A stretch of DNA of 35,485 nt from assembly GCA_013813755.1 (NCBI GenBank), contig JACCRD010000131.1, forward strand, positions 1 to 35,485, written 5' to 3'. Position 1 is the first letter of the stretch, and every line of letters starts with the position of its first letter. The translations under genes were made by a program, and so were the position numbers. Positions 17,747-25,412 of the stretch are shown here, piece after piece. The notes under the pieces were generated by a model that worked only from the letters and a program-made list of their open reading frames with translations, was not told the DNA's origin and did not search any database. The DNA is from Acidobacteriota bacterium (GTDB lineage: Bacteria > Acidobacteriota > Blastocatellia > Pyrinomonadales > Pyrinomonadaceae).

Positions 17747-18793
17747 ATGATTATACCTGTGAAATGGATTGATGGAGCCGTTGAGATGCTCGACCAGCGG
17801 TTGCTCCCAAACGAGGAAAAATGGCTGACGCTGCGCTCCGCCGATGAAGTTGCCGACGGAATCAGAGATATGGTCGTGCGCGGCGCTCCCGCTATCGGCG
17901 TGTCCGCCGCTTATGGAATCGCGCTGGGCGTTAAAAATTTTGTCGGAACAAGCCTTATTGATTTGGAAGAGGAATTTGAATACGTCTGCGAGACAATGGG
18001 CAAAACGCGCCCGACCGCTGTCAATCTTTTCTGGGCAATTGACAGAATGAAGCGAACGTTTCAAAAAGCCAAAAAAGATGATAAAACCATTTCCGAAATT
18101 AAACAAATTTTGATTGCAGACGCTAAGGCAATTCACGAAGAAGACATTGAATCGCAGCGTCTAATCGCTAAATTCGGCGGCGAGCTAATTGAAGATAATT
18201 CAACCGTTTTAACTCACTGCAACGCCGGCGCGCTCGCCACCGGCGGAGTTTGGGGAACGGCGCTCGGCGTAATTCGAGGAGCGGTCAATCAAGGGAAAAA
18301 TATTTCCGTAATTGCTGACGAAACTCGTCCATATCTGCAGGGTGCGCGGCTGACTGCCTGGGAACTTCTTCAGGATGATATTCCCGTTACGCTTATTACC
18401 GATAATATGTCGGGTCATATGATGCAGAAGGGAAAAGTGCAGGCGGTGGTAGTTGGTGCCGACAGAATAGCGGCGAACGGCGACACAGCAAACAAAATCG
18501 GCACTTATATGGTAGCGGTTCTGGCAAAGGCAAACAATATTCCGTTTTATGTTGCCGCGCCGCTTTCGACGATTGATCTGCAATGTTCGACGGGTGATGA
18601 AATTCCGATTGAGGAGCGCAATATTCGTGAAATTACGCACATTCAGGATATTCAGCTCGCTCCCGATGGCATTTCAGTTAGTAATTTCGCGTTTGATGTA
18701 ACGCCGAACAATTTAATTAACGCGATTATTACTGAAAAAGGCGTAGCCCGCGCTCCTTTTACAGAGAGCCTGCGGAATATGTTTGATGATTAA
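17747..18793 (+). CDS. mtnA: S-methyl-5-thioribose-1-phosphate isomerase
   Basis: DQRLLPNEEKW, VRGAPAIGVSAAYG, RPTAVNLFWAIDRM, THCNAGALATGGVWGTALGVIR, DETRPYLQGARLTAWEL, VVVGADRIAANGDTANKIGTY, FDVTPNNLINAIITEKG. Confidence 0.95.
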   Translation: MIIPVKWIDGAVEMLDQRLLPNEEKWLTLRSADEVADGIRDMVVRGAPAIGVSAAYGIALGVKNFVGTSLIDLEEEFEYVCETMGKTRPTAVNLFWAIDRMKRTFQKAKKDDKTISEIKQILIADAKAIHEEDIESQRLIAKFGGELIEDNSTVLTHCNAGALATGGVWGTALGVIRGAVNQGKNISVIADETRPYLQGARLTAWELLQDDIPVTLITDNMSGHMMQKGKVQAVVVGADRIAANGDTANKIGTYMVAVLAKANNIPFYVAAPLSTIDLQCSTGDEIPIEERNIREITHIQDIQLAPDGISVSNFAFDVTPNNLINAIITEKGVARAPFTESLRNMFDD

Positions 18794-18802
18794 ACGTACA
18801 AG

Positions 18803-18840
18803 AAAAAGAGAGTTGCCAAATTTTTGACAACCTCTTTTCT
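18803..18840. terminator. Bidirectional intrinsic terminator between mtnA and the epimerase gene
   Basis: AAAAGAG(A)GTTGCCAAATTTTTGACAACCTCTTTTC: bulged hairpin flanked by A/T tracts between convergent genes. Confidence 0.75.
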
Positions 18841-18857
18841 TTATTTAAAGGTAAAAA

Positions 18858-19814
18858 TTATTTGCTGAATCTACTTTGCTTCCACCAATTGATCGTATTT
18901 CGCAGACCTTCTTCCAAATCAACTTTTTTTTCGTAACCCAGATAATCAACCGCGCGTTGATTACTTGCCTGTGAATGTTTTACATCACCGGAACGTTCAG
19001 ATTTATATTCAACCTGCACGTCACTTTGGTTAGTAATTTTTTTTAAGGTCTCTAAAAGTTGGTTAAGTGTAATTCTTTCACCGTTGGCAACGTTCATAAC
19101 CTGACCGATTCCTTTTTTTGTCTGTGCGGCTTTGAGATTTGCATCGACAACATTATCAATATAGGTAAAATCTCTGGAGGTTTCTCCGTCTCCATAAATA
19201 ACCGGAGTTTTGTTCGACATCAACGCGTCAACAAAACGCGAGATAACACCCGAGTATTGCGAAGATGGATTTTGGCGAGGTCCAAAAACATTAAAATATC
19301 TCAGACAAAGTGTTTCTAATCCATAGACGTTATTAAAAACCTGACAGTAATATTCGCCCATTAATTTTGCCGCCGCGTATGGCGAGAGCGGTTCGGGCAG
19401 CATTGTTTCTTCTTTGGGCAAAACTTCCTGATTGCCGTAGGCTGAACTCGAAGCGGCGTAAACAATTCGTCTCACATTTGCCTCTCTAGCTCTGAGAAGT
19501 ATATTAAATGTCCCGTTAACGCAAGCCTCGTGCGTTTCTAAAGGATTTTCAACCGAGCGAGGGACACTGGGTAGAGCCGCTTGATGAAATATTACTTCTG
19601 ATCCCTGGACAGCTTGACGTAGTTTATCGCTATTATTTATATCTCCTTCAATAAATTCAAAATCACCCGTAATTTCTTCTAAATTTTCACGGAAGCCGGT
19701 AACAAAATTATCTAAAATTGTAACTTTCGCGCCTTTTTTTATTAATTCGTCAGCCAGATTGGAACCAATAAAACCCGCGCCGCCGGTCACTAGAACTTTT
19801 GATGTATAAGACAT
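18858..19814 (-). CDS. NAD-dependent epimerase/dehydratase (extended SDR, UDP-sugar 4-epimerase type)
   Basis: KVLVTGGAGFIGSNLADEL; YAASSSAYGNQ; SPYAAAKLMGEYYC; CLRYFNVFGPRQNPSS. Start may be MSYTSK (19814) or MKSIAH (19847). Confidence 0.9.
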   Translation of the reverse strand: MSYTSKVLVTGGAGFIGSNLADELIKKGAKVTILDNFVTGFRENLEEITGDFEFIEGDINNSDKLRQAVQGSEVIFHQAALPSVPRSVENPLETHEACVNGTFNILLRAREANVRRIVYAASSSAYGNQEVLPKEETMLPEPLSPYAAAKLMGEYYCQVFNNVYGLETLCLRYFNVFGPRQNPSSQYSGVISRFVDALMSNKTPVIYGDGETSRDFTYIDNVVDANLKAAQTKKGIGQVMNVANGERITLNQLLETLKKITNQSDVQVEYKSERSGDVKHSQASNQRAVDYLGYEKKVDLEEGLRNTINWWKQSRFSK

Positions 19815-19912
19815 ATTTATTAATTGGGAGTGCGCGATTGACTTCAATCAATCGCACGCTTTGCATTTAATGATAAATAGTTAATTTCGATTAACTGTGA
19901 TTGCTGAACAAA

Positions 19913-21211
19913 CTATCTGCCAACACCGACGTATTCAAAACCGAGCGCACGTATATCCTTCGGTTCATAAATGTTACGAAGATCAGCTATTTTCGGAGAC
20001 TTCAAAAGTTTTTTTACTTTTTTCATATCAAGCGCCCGAAATTGGTTCCACTCAGTCATAAATACAAGAATATCCGCTCCTTCAATTGCTTCATACTCAT
20101 CAGCTGCGTATTCAATATCAGGCAAATAATGTTTCGCCTCTTCCATCGCGACCGGATCAAATGCTTTAACTTTCCCCCCTCGTTCCTGAATCCCTCGAAT
20201 AATTTCAATAGCGGGAGATTCGCGCATATCATCAGTTTCCGGCTTAAACGACAGACCAAGAACGCAAATTAATTTTCCATTGAAGTTACCTGCTAAAGAT
20301 TCAATTTTGGGAATCATTGCCTCACGTTGAAAGGCATTAACTTCAATTACCGTATCGACGATACGAGTTTCAGTTCCAAATTGCTTGGCGACTCTCGAAA
20401 GAGCGCGAGTATCTTTAGGAAAACACGAACCGCCATAACCCGGTCCCGGATGAAGAAATTTATTGCCAATTCGTTTATCCATACCCATTCCACGGGCAAC
20501 ATCGTGAACGTCGCAACCAATTTTATCGCATAAGTTGGCAACTTCGTTGATAAACGATATTTTTGTCGCTAAAAATGCGTTGGCGGCATATTTAATAAGT
20601 TCCGCGGCTTCTAGGGAAGTAATAACTATCGGAGTTTCGATCAAATATAGAGGACGATATAAATCTTTCAATATGGCGAGCGCGTCTTCTTCATTACTTC
20701 CTATAACTACTCGATCAGGACGCATAAAATCCTCTATTGCAGCACCCTCACGGAGAAATTCAGGATTTGAAGCAACTCCGAAATTTGTTTTTGTAACTTG
20801 ATGTTCCTCAACAAAATCCCGCAGCCATTTGCCTGTGCCGACCGGAACGGTTGATTTTGTTACAAGAACTTTATAACCATTCATACATTGAGCAATATCT
20901 TTTGCCGCTTGCTGATAATAGCTCATATCAGGAGAGCCATCTTCCTTCGGCGGAGTGCCGACAGCTAAAAAAACGACAAGTGCGTGTTCAACAGCAGTTA
21001 TTATTTCGGTAGTAAAATGTAGTCTTCCAGCTTTAACATTTTTTTCTACAATTTGATCTAAACCTGGTTCATAAATAGGAATTTCTCCCTTATTAAGCCG
21101 TTCAATTTTATCCTTATTAACATCGACACAGGTTACTTCCACACCAAACTCGGCGAAACAAGCACCTGTCACCAATCCAACGTATCCTGTTCCAATAACT
21201 GCAATATGCAT
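19913..21211 (-). CDS. ugd: UDP-glucose 6-dehydrogenase
   Basis: MHIAVIGTGYVGLVTGACFAEFGVEVTCVDVNKDKI; LVTKSTVPVGTG; NPEFLREGAAIEDF; LHPGPGYGGSCFPKDT; LGLSFKPETDDMRESPAIEII. Confidence 0.95.
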   Translation of the reverse strand: MHIAVIGTGYVGLVTGACFAEFGVEVTCVDVNKDKIERLNKGEIPIYEPGLDQIVEKNVKAGRLHFTTEIITAVEHALVVFLAVGTPPKEDGSPDMSYYQQAAKDIAQCMNGYKVLVTKSTVPVGTGKWLRDFVEEHQVTKTNFGVASNPEFLREGAAIEDFMRPDRVVIGSNEEDALAILKDLYRPLYLIETPIVITSLEAAELIKYAANAFLATKISFINEVANLCDKIGCDVHDVARGMGMDKRIGNKFLHPGPGYGGSCFPKDTRALSRVAKQFGTETRIVDTVIEVNAFQREAMIPKIESLAGNFNGKLICVLGLSFKPETDDMRESPAIEIIRGIQERGGKVKAFDPVAMEEAKHYLPDIEYAADEYEAIEGADILVFMTEWNQFRALDMKKVKKLLKSPKIADLRNIYEPKDIRALGFEYVGVGR

Positions 21212-21268
21212 ATATAAATTACTAAATAAATGTGATTACTAAAATTTTTACAAGTTCAGACAAATTTT

Positions 21269-21299
21269 TACGGGTCACGTTTATGCAACATGACCCGTA
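21269..21299 (-). terminator. Strong hairpin downstream of the first FecR-like gene; putative terminator or processing stem
   Basis: TACGGGTCA (21269-21277) / TGACCCGTA (21291-21299). On the minus-strand RNA it extends to about 12 bp through one G.U pair. The U-tract is weak, so terminator status is uncertain. Confidence 0.5.
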
Positions 21300-21338
21300 C
21301 ATTTTAATTAAGCTAAGTTAATAGATATTAAAATTAAA

Positions 21339-22082
21339 CTATCGACCTGGACTAACAAGAATAACTGGTCCGCCTAAATCTACAGTAGTTCTATTTCTTC
21401 TGTTGAGAAGAATGGCCGCTCCGACTACTCCCCCGATACCAACCAGAATCGCTCCGACTAATCCTGAACCGATACCAGCAATTGGGATTGGCGCCCCTAA
21501 ACCTGGACGTAGACACGGTTTACAGCCGGTTTGCGAGGGATTACCAAGCGTTGCGTCAGTTCCGGCGGCAACTTGTTTATCAGTTGCGCCATTTTTTAAG
21601 ATAGCCAAACCGACAGTTGTCTCAACATAAGTTTGAGTACATCTTTCTTCATCAGCACAGCCGACATCGATTGAAAATGTGTTGGTTTGTCCTGAATCAG
21701 CTACTACAGTAGCATTTTTCGTGGTAAAACTGGTCGCTATACCAGCACTATTGGAGACCTCGACCTTGCCGGATGAAAGTATTCCAACAATACTGTTGTT
21801 AGTGAATTTCAGCGATACAGTAGCGTCTGAAAAAATTTCTACTCGACCATTTTTGCCTAAGTTGATGACAGCAGACGAATTTGCTCCGGTGGCAATTGTG
21901 CTACCAGAAATAATTGTTGAATTTGAAACAACGGATTGACCATCAACAGACACCTGTCCGCTAACAATAATTTCTCCCATTCTATCACCGGGAGCGGCAA
22001 TTATAGACATTGAAAAAGCGCTCCAGACAGCAACGGCGGTAAGAAATGTTAAAGACTTACGAATTAATTTTTTGCCGTACAT
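21339..22082 (-). CDS. FecR-like secreted protein with C-terminal TM and LGG..SPxR tail (paralogue 1)
   Basis: Signal-like N-terminus; SGQVSVDGQSV..STIISGSTIATGANSSAVINLGKNGRVEIFSDATVSLKF; glycine-rich TM; ends LGGPVILVSPGR. GAGGAG RBS upstream. Confidence 0.75.
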   Translation of the reverse strand: MYGKKLIRKSLTFLTAVAVWSAFSMSIIAAPGDRMGEIIVSGQVSVDGQSVVSNSTIISGSTIATGANSSAVINLGKNGRVEIFSDATVSLKFTNNSIVGILSSGKVEVSNSAGIATSFTTKNATVVADSGQTNTFSIDVGCADEERCTQTYVETTVGLAILKNGATDKQVAAGTDATLGNPSQTGCKPCLRPGLGAPIPIAGIGSGLVGAILVGIGGVVGAAILLNRRNRTTVDLGGPVILVSPGR

Positions 22083-22133
22083 TAATTTATTCTCCTCTTT
22101 TTAAGTATCTTTATATAATATAAACGATATCTC

Positions 22134-22161
22134 ACTATACATTATAAATAAAGTATATCAA
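22134..22161 (-). promoter_or_regulatory. Sigma-70-like promoter for paralogue 1
   Basis: On the minus strand TTGATA (22161-22156), 16 nt, TATAGT (22139-22134). Confidence 0.5.
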
Positions 22162-22177
22162 GACAAAGTTTGCAATA

Positions 22178-22783
22178 TTAGCGCGTTGGGCTAATAACAT
22201 TTGTACTGCCGCCTAAAGCGATTCTATTATTGTCAGTTCTTGCAGCAATAATAATTCCAACCGCCGCCCCGCCGAGAACGAGTGCCCAAAGCAGTGCCCC
22301 TGATCCGCCGCCGTCGTCATCATCGTCGTCATCCTGAGTGGTTTGATTAGAAGCAGTTGCTGATTCGCCGGCAGCCAGTTGCGCGATTTTTCCGCCAACT
22401 GTTTTGATGGCGACATTTTCGCCGGCGCTTAAAACTGTTACCCGACCGCTAACTAAATCGCCGCTAATGGCTTTTTCATTAAACGTCAAAGTTAAAATTG
22501 TGTTCGGCGCAAGCTCAATCTTACCAGCTTTTCCTAAATTGATGATCGCGCTGGCATTCTCAGGTGTGGCAATCGTGCTTGATGAAAAAACCGAGCGACC
22601 GCTTTGTGCTGCTTCACTGTTAATAGTAACAAACGGTGCTTGTCCGTTGATATTTTTTCCGCTAACTAAAAGTTCTCCGGCAATTCTTTCTGAATTAGCC
22701 AAACTAACCATTGAATAGGTTGCAATTGTAGCAACTACCAAGCACATCGAAAGTGCTTTACGAATCCAAAGTTTAATATTCAT
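22178..22783 (-). CDS. FecR-like secreted protein with C-terminal TM and LGG..SPxR tail (paralogue 2)
   Basis: LLVSGKNINGQAPFVTINSEAAQSGRSVFSSSTIATPENASAIINLGKAGKIELAPNTILTLTF; DDDDDDD run; TM; ends LGGSTNVISPTR. Start chosen at MNIKLWIRK because GAGGAG precedes that ATG (track start 22804). Confidence 0.75.
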   Translation of the reverse strand: MNIKLWIRKALSMCLVVATIATYSMVSLANSERIAGELLVSGKNINGQAPFVTINSEAAQSGRSVFSSSTIATPENASAIINLGKAGKIELAPNTILTLTFNEKAISGDLVSGRVTVLSAGENVAIKTVGGKIAQLAAGESATASNQTTQDDDDDDDGGGSGALLWALVLGGAAVGIIIAARTDNNRIALGGSTNVISPTR

Positions 22784-22844
22784 ATTTCTCCTCATGTATC
22801 GCATTAAATCTAAATGATTTCAAATAAAAAACAAACCTGTAAAT

Positions 22845-22873
22845 CTTTTACACGAATAAATTCTACGTGTCAA
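22845..22873 (-). promoter_or_regulatory. Sigma-70-like promoter for paralogue 2
   Basis: On the minus strand TTGACA (22873-22868), 17 nt, TAAAAG (22850-22845). Confidence 0.55.
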
Positions 22874-23150
22874 TAAAAACAGTAAAGATATTTCAAATTT
22901 GTAGTGTAACGTTTTGTTGAATTTAGGAAGAAAGAAAATCCTAAATTTGAATATTAGTTATAACATATATTTTAACCAAATTAAAAATGAATATTTGAAA
23001 AACATTATCAAGCTGTTAAAATCCAGAGTTTTAAGTCAATTCTTAATTTTAGGCGTGCTCAATAGCGCAATGATGATGGAATAATCACGGCGCGAAAACC
23101 GTTATTAATATTGTTCGATCAAAAACTAAAATTCGTTGGGTGAAGTTCAT

Positions 23151-23180
23151 TTGCTATTCAACCTTTTTTTCGTGTAAGAT
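23151..23180 (+). promoter_or_regulatory. Candidate promoter of the rimP-nusA-infB operon
   Basis: TTGCTA (23151-23156), 18 nt, TAAGAT (23175-23180). Confidence 0.4.
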
Positions 23181-23181
23181 A

Positions 23182-23238
23182 CTCGTTTCGTGCCAGTAGC
23201 CTAAGAGACGAGTCCGGTGGGTTTCGCGCCCACTTTTT
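23182..23238 (+). promoter_or_regulatory. Two-hairpin leader upstream of rimP, second hairpin terminator-like
   Basis: Hairpin 1 CTCGTTTC (23182-23189)/GAGACGAG (23205-23212) with one G.U; hairpin 2 GTGGG (23217-23221)/CCCAC (23229-23233) followed by TTTTT. Confidence 0.6.
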
Positions 23239-23257
23239 ATTTGGGTGAAATAATTTT

Positions 23258-23767
23258 GTGAAGCATTTGGTTGAGCAGAAAATTAAGGAAAACGTTCGAC
23301 GCGTAGTGGAAAATGATGATTTGGAACTTGTCCGCACTAATATTGCTTCTTCTAAACGGAGCCTGATTATAAGTATTTTTATTGATAAAGAAGGCGGTGT
23401 CACGCACGAGGATTGCGTGAAAGTCAGCCGTGATCTTGAAACGCTGCTCGAGACGGAAGATTTTATACCGACTCCGTATTTGCTGGAAGTTTCCTCTCCG
23501 GGTCTGGAGCGCGAATTATACAGCTTAAAAGATTTTGAAAGATTTGCAGGGAAATTAGCAAAAGTAAAAACAAATGTTGAGATTAACGGTCAAAAAGTAT
23601 TTAAAGGTCGCATCATCGGAGTTGAAAGCGAAGAAATTATTTTTACCGATAAAACTAAAGGCACTATGAGATTTTTGTTTAGCGCGGTTGCCAAGGCGAA
23701 TTTAGAAATCGATTTGGAAGAAGAATTTAAGCGAAACGAAATACCGAAAAAAGAAAGCGGAAAATGA
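23258..23767 (+). CDS. rimP: Ribosome maturation factor
   Basis: GTG start; DLETLLETEDFIPTPYLLEVSSPGLERELYSLKDFERFAGKLAKVKT; precedes nusA. Confidence 0.92.
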   Translation: MKHLVEQKIKENVRRVVENDDLELVRTNIASSKRSLIISIFIDKEGGVTHEDCVKVSRDLETLLETEDFIPTPYLLEVSSPGLERELYSLKDFERFAGKLAKVKTNVEINGQKVFKGRIIGVESEEIIFTDKTKGTMRFLFSAVAKANLEIDLEEEFKRNEIPKKESGK

Positions 23768-23801
23768 TCGGATAAAAATTTCAATTTTTCATTAGACAGT
23801 T

Positions 23802-25331
23802 ATGACATCTATCGGACAAAGTATTGACGCGCTGTGCAGCGAGCAGGGACTGGATCGTGATTTAATTATCGAAGCGATGAAGGAAGCGGTTCGCGCCGCT
23901 GCCCGGAAGCAATTTAAATCGCAGGACAAAACCGGTGAAAGCATTGAGGTTGACTGGAATAATGAAGAAGGAACAATCGAGATTTCCGCGCAAAAAACGG
24001 TTGTTTTAGAAGTGGAAAATCCTTCGACAGAGTTGGCACTTTCCGAAGCGCAGGAGCTAGCCGGCGATGATGTCGAAATCGGCGATATGCTTTTGATTCC
24101 TCTTCCGACTGAGGAATTGGGGCGCATCGCCGCTCAGACCGCCAAACAAATTCTTGTCCAAAAAGTACGGGAAGCCCTGCGCGAAAAAGTTTATGAAGAA
24201 TACGTCGACCGTAAAGGTGAATTAATTAACGGAACGGTTAAAAGATTTGAGCGCGGCGACATAATTGTTGACCTCGGGAATAATCTCGAAGCGATTTTAC
24301 CCAGACAGGAACAGGCTCGAAGTGAAACCTGGAATCAGGGCGAGCGGGTTCGTGTGGTTATCGAAGATGTTTCAAAAGATTTGAAAGGTCAGCAAATTAA
24401 AGTTTCACGCGCTTCGGCGGCTCTTCTCAAGCGTCTTTTTGAGATGGAAGTTCCTGAAATTTATGATGACACGGTAGTGATTAAATCGGCTGTCCGTGAA
24501 CCGGGTGACCGTGCGAAAATTGCGGTTTCTTCAAACGAAAAGGATGTCGATCCGGTTGGAGCGTGCGTCGGAATGAAGGGTTCGCGTGTGCAGTCAATTA
24601 TAAAAGAATTGCGCGGCGAGAAAATTGACATTATCGAATGGTCTGACGAGCCTTCGGTATTTGCTGCCAACGCGCTTTCGCCCGCGAAGGTTTCGCAAGT
24701 GCGAATTACTGATATTAACAATCGCAAAATGGAAGTCGTCGTGACCGAAGATCAACTGAGTTTGGCGATTGGCAAGCGCGGTCAAAATGTGCGTCTGGCG
24801 ACACGGCTAGTTGGCTGGGATATAGATATTGTCAGCGAAGAACTTCTGAAAAAGGAAATCGCGCTTGCGATGGGCAAAATGATGGCGTCCGGCGAGGCTG
24901 TACCAGTCACAGTTCTGCAAGGCGTTTCAACCAATCAGGCGGATGACTTGAAGGAAAAAGGAATTAATGATGTCGAAACTTTAGCGACAACTTCGGTTGA
25001 TGATTTAGTCGATATTTTAGACGTAAGTCTTGATGAAGCCGAAAGAATTATTGCCTCCGCCAAAGATATTATTGAAGCCCGCAATAAACAAGTCGAGACA
25101 TCTGAACCGGAACTGACGGGCGAGGAAGATTTATTAAAGAAAGAAGAATCAGAAATTTCGGCAGACACTTCGAAGAATGAGGACGCTCCAGAAGTTATTT
25201 CAGAAGAAACCTCCAAAGCAGTTAGTGAAAATCAAGATACCGAAGAAGTTTCCGAAGATTTAGACTCATTGGAAATAACTGAAGAAACAGCCGATGAAAA
25301 TGAAAAAGATTCGGCTGAGGACAAAGAATAA
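23802..25331 (+). CDS. nusA: Transcription termination/antitermination factor
   Basis: S1 region (LINGTVKRFERGDIIVDLG), KH region (VDPVGACVGMKGSRVQSIIKELRGEKIDIIEWS; LAIGKRGQNVRLATRLVGWDIDI), helix-hairpin-helix and acidic tail. Confidence 0.96.
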   Translation: MTSIGQSIDALCSEQGLDRDLIIEAMKEAVRAAARKQFKSQDKTGESIEVDWNNEEGTIEISAQKTVVLEVENPSTELALSEAQELAGDDVEIGDMLLIPLPTEELGRIAAQTAKQILVQKVREALREKVYEEYVDRKGELINGTVKRFERGDIIVDLGNNLEAILPRQEQARSETWNQGERVRVVIEDVSKDLKGQQIKVSRASAALLKRLFEMEVPEIYDDTVVIKSAVREPGDRAKIAVSSNEKDVDPVGACVGMKGSRVQSIIKELRGEKIDIIEWSDEPSVFAANALSPAKVSQVRITDINNRKMEVVVTEDQLSLAIGKRGQNVRLATRLVGWDIDIVSEELLKKEIALAMGKMMASGEAVPVTVLQGVSTNQADDLKEKGINDVETLATTSVDDLVDILDVSLDEAERIIASAKDIIEARNKQVETSEPELTGEEDLLKKEESEISADTSKNEDAPEVISEETSKAVSENQDTEEVSEDLDSLEITEETADENEKDSAEDKE

Positions 25332-25412
25332 ATCAAATGATTTATTCTTCAAAACAAAAGAAATATAAATACTGGATTGCGCGAAGCCGCAAAAATCCAT
25401 CAATAGATAAAT

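Noticed and set aside
22920-22947. AATTTAGGA/TCCTAAATT hairpin in the FecR-like/rimP intergenic region
   Set aside because: Perfect 9-bp stem but isolated, with no terminator tail and in AT-rich sequence where such stems arise by chance; not enough to call.
25081-25331. Acidic Glu/Ser-rich tail of NusA
   Set aside because: In-frame extension after the helix-hairpin-helix region; acidic C-terminal tails on NusA are seen elsewhere, so it is not evidence of a separate gene or fusion.
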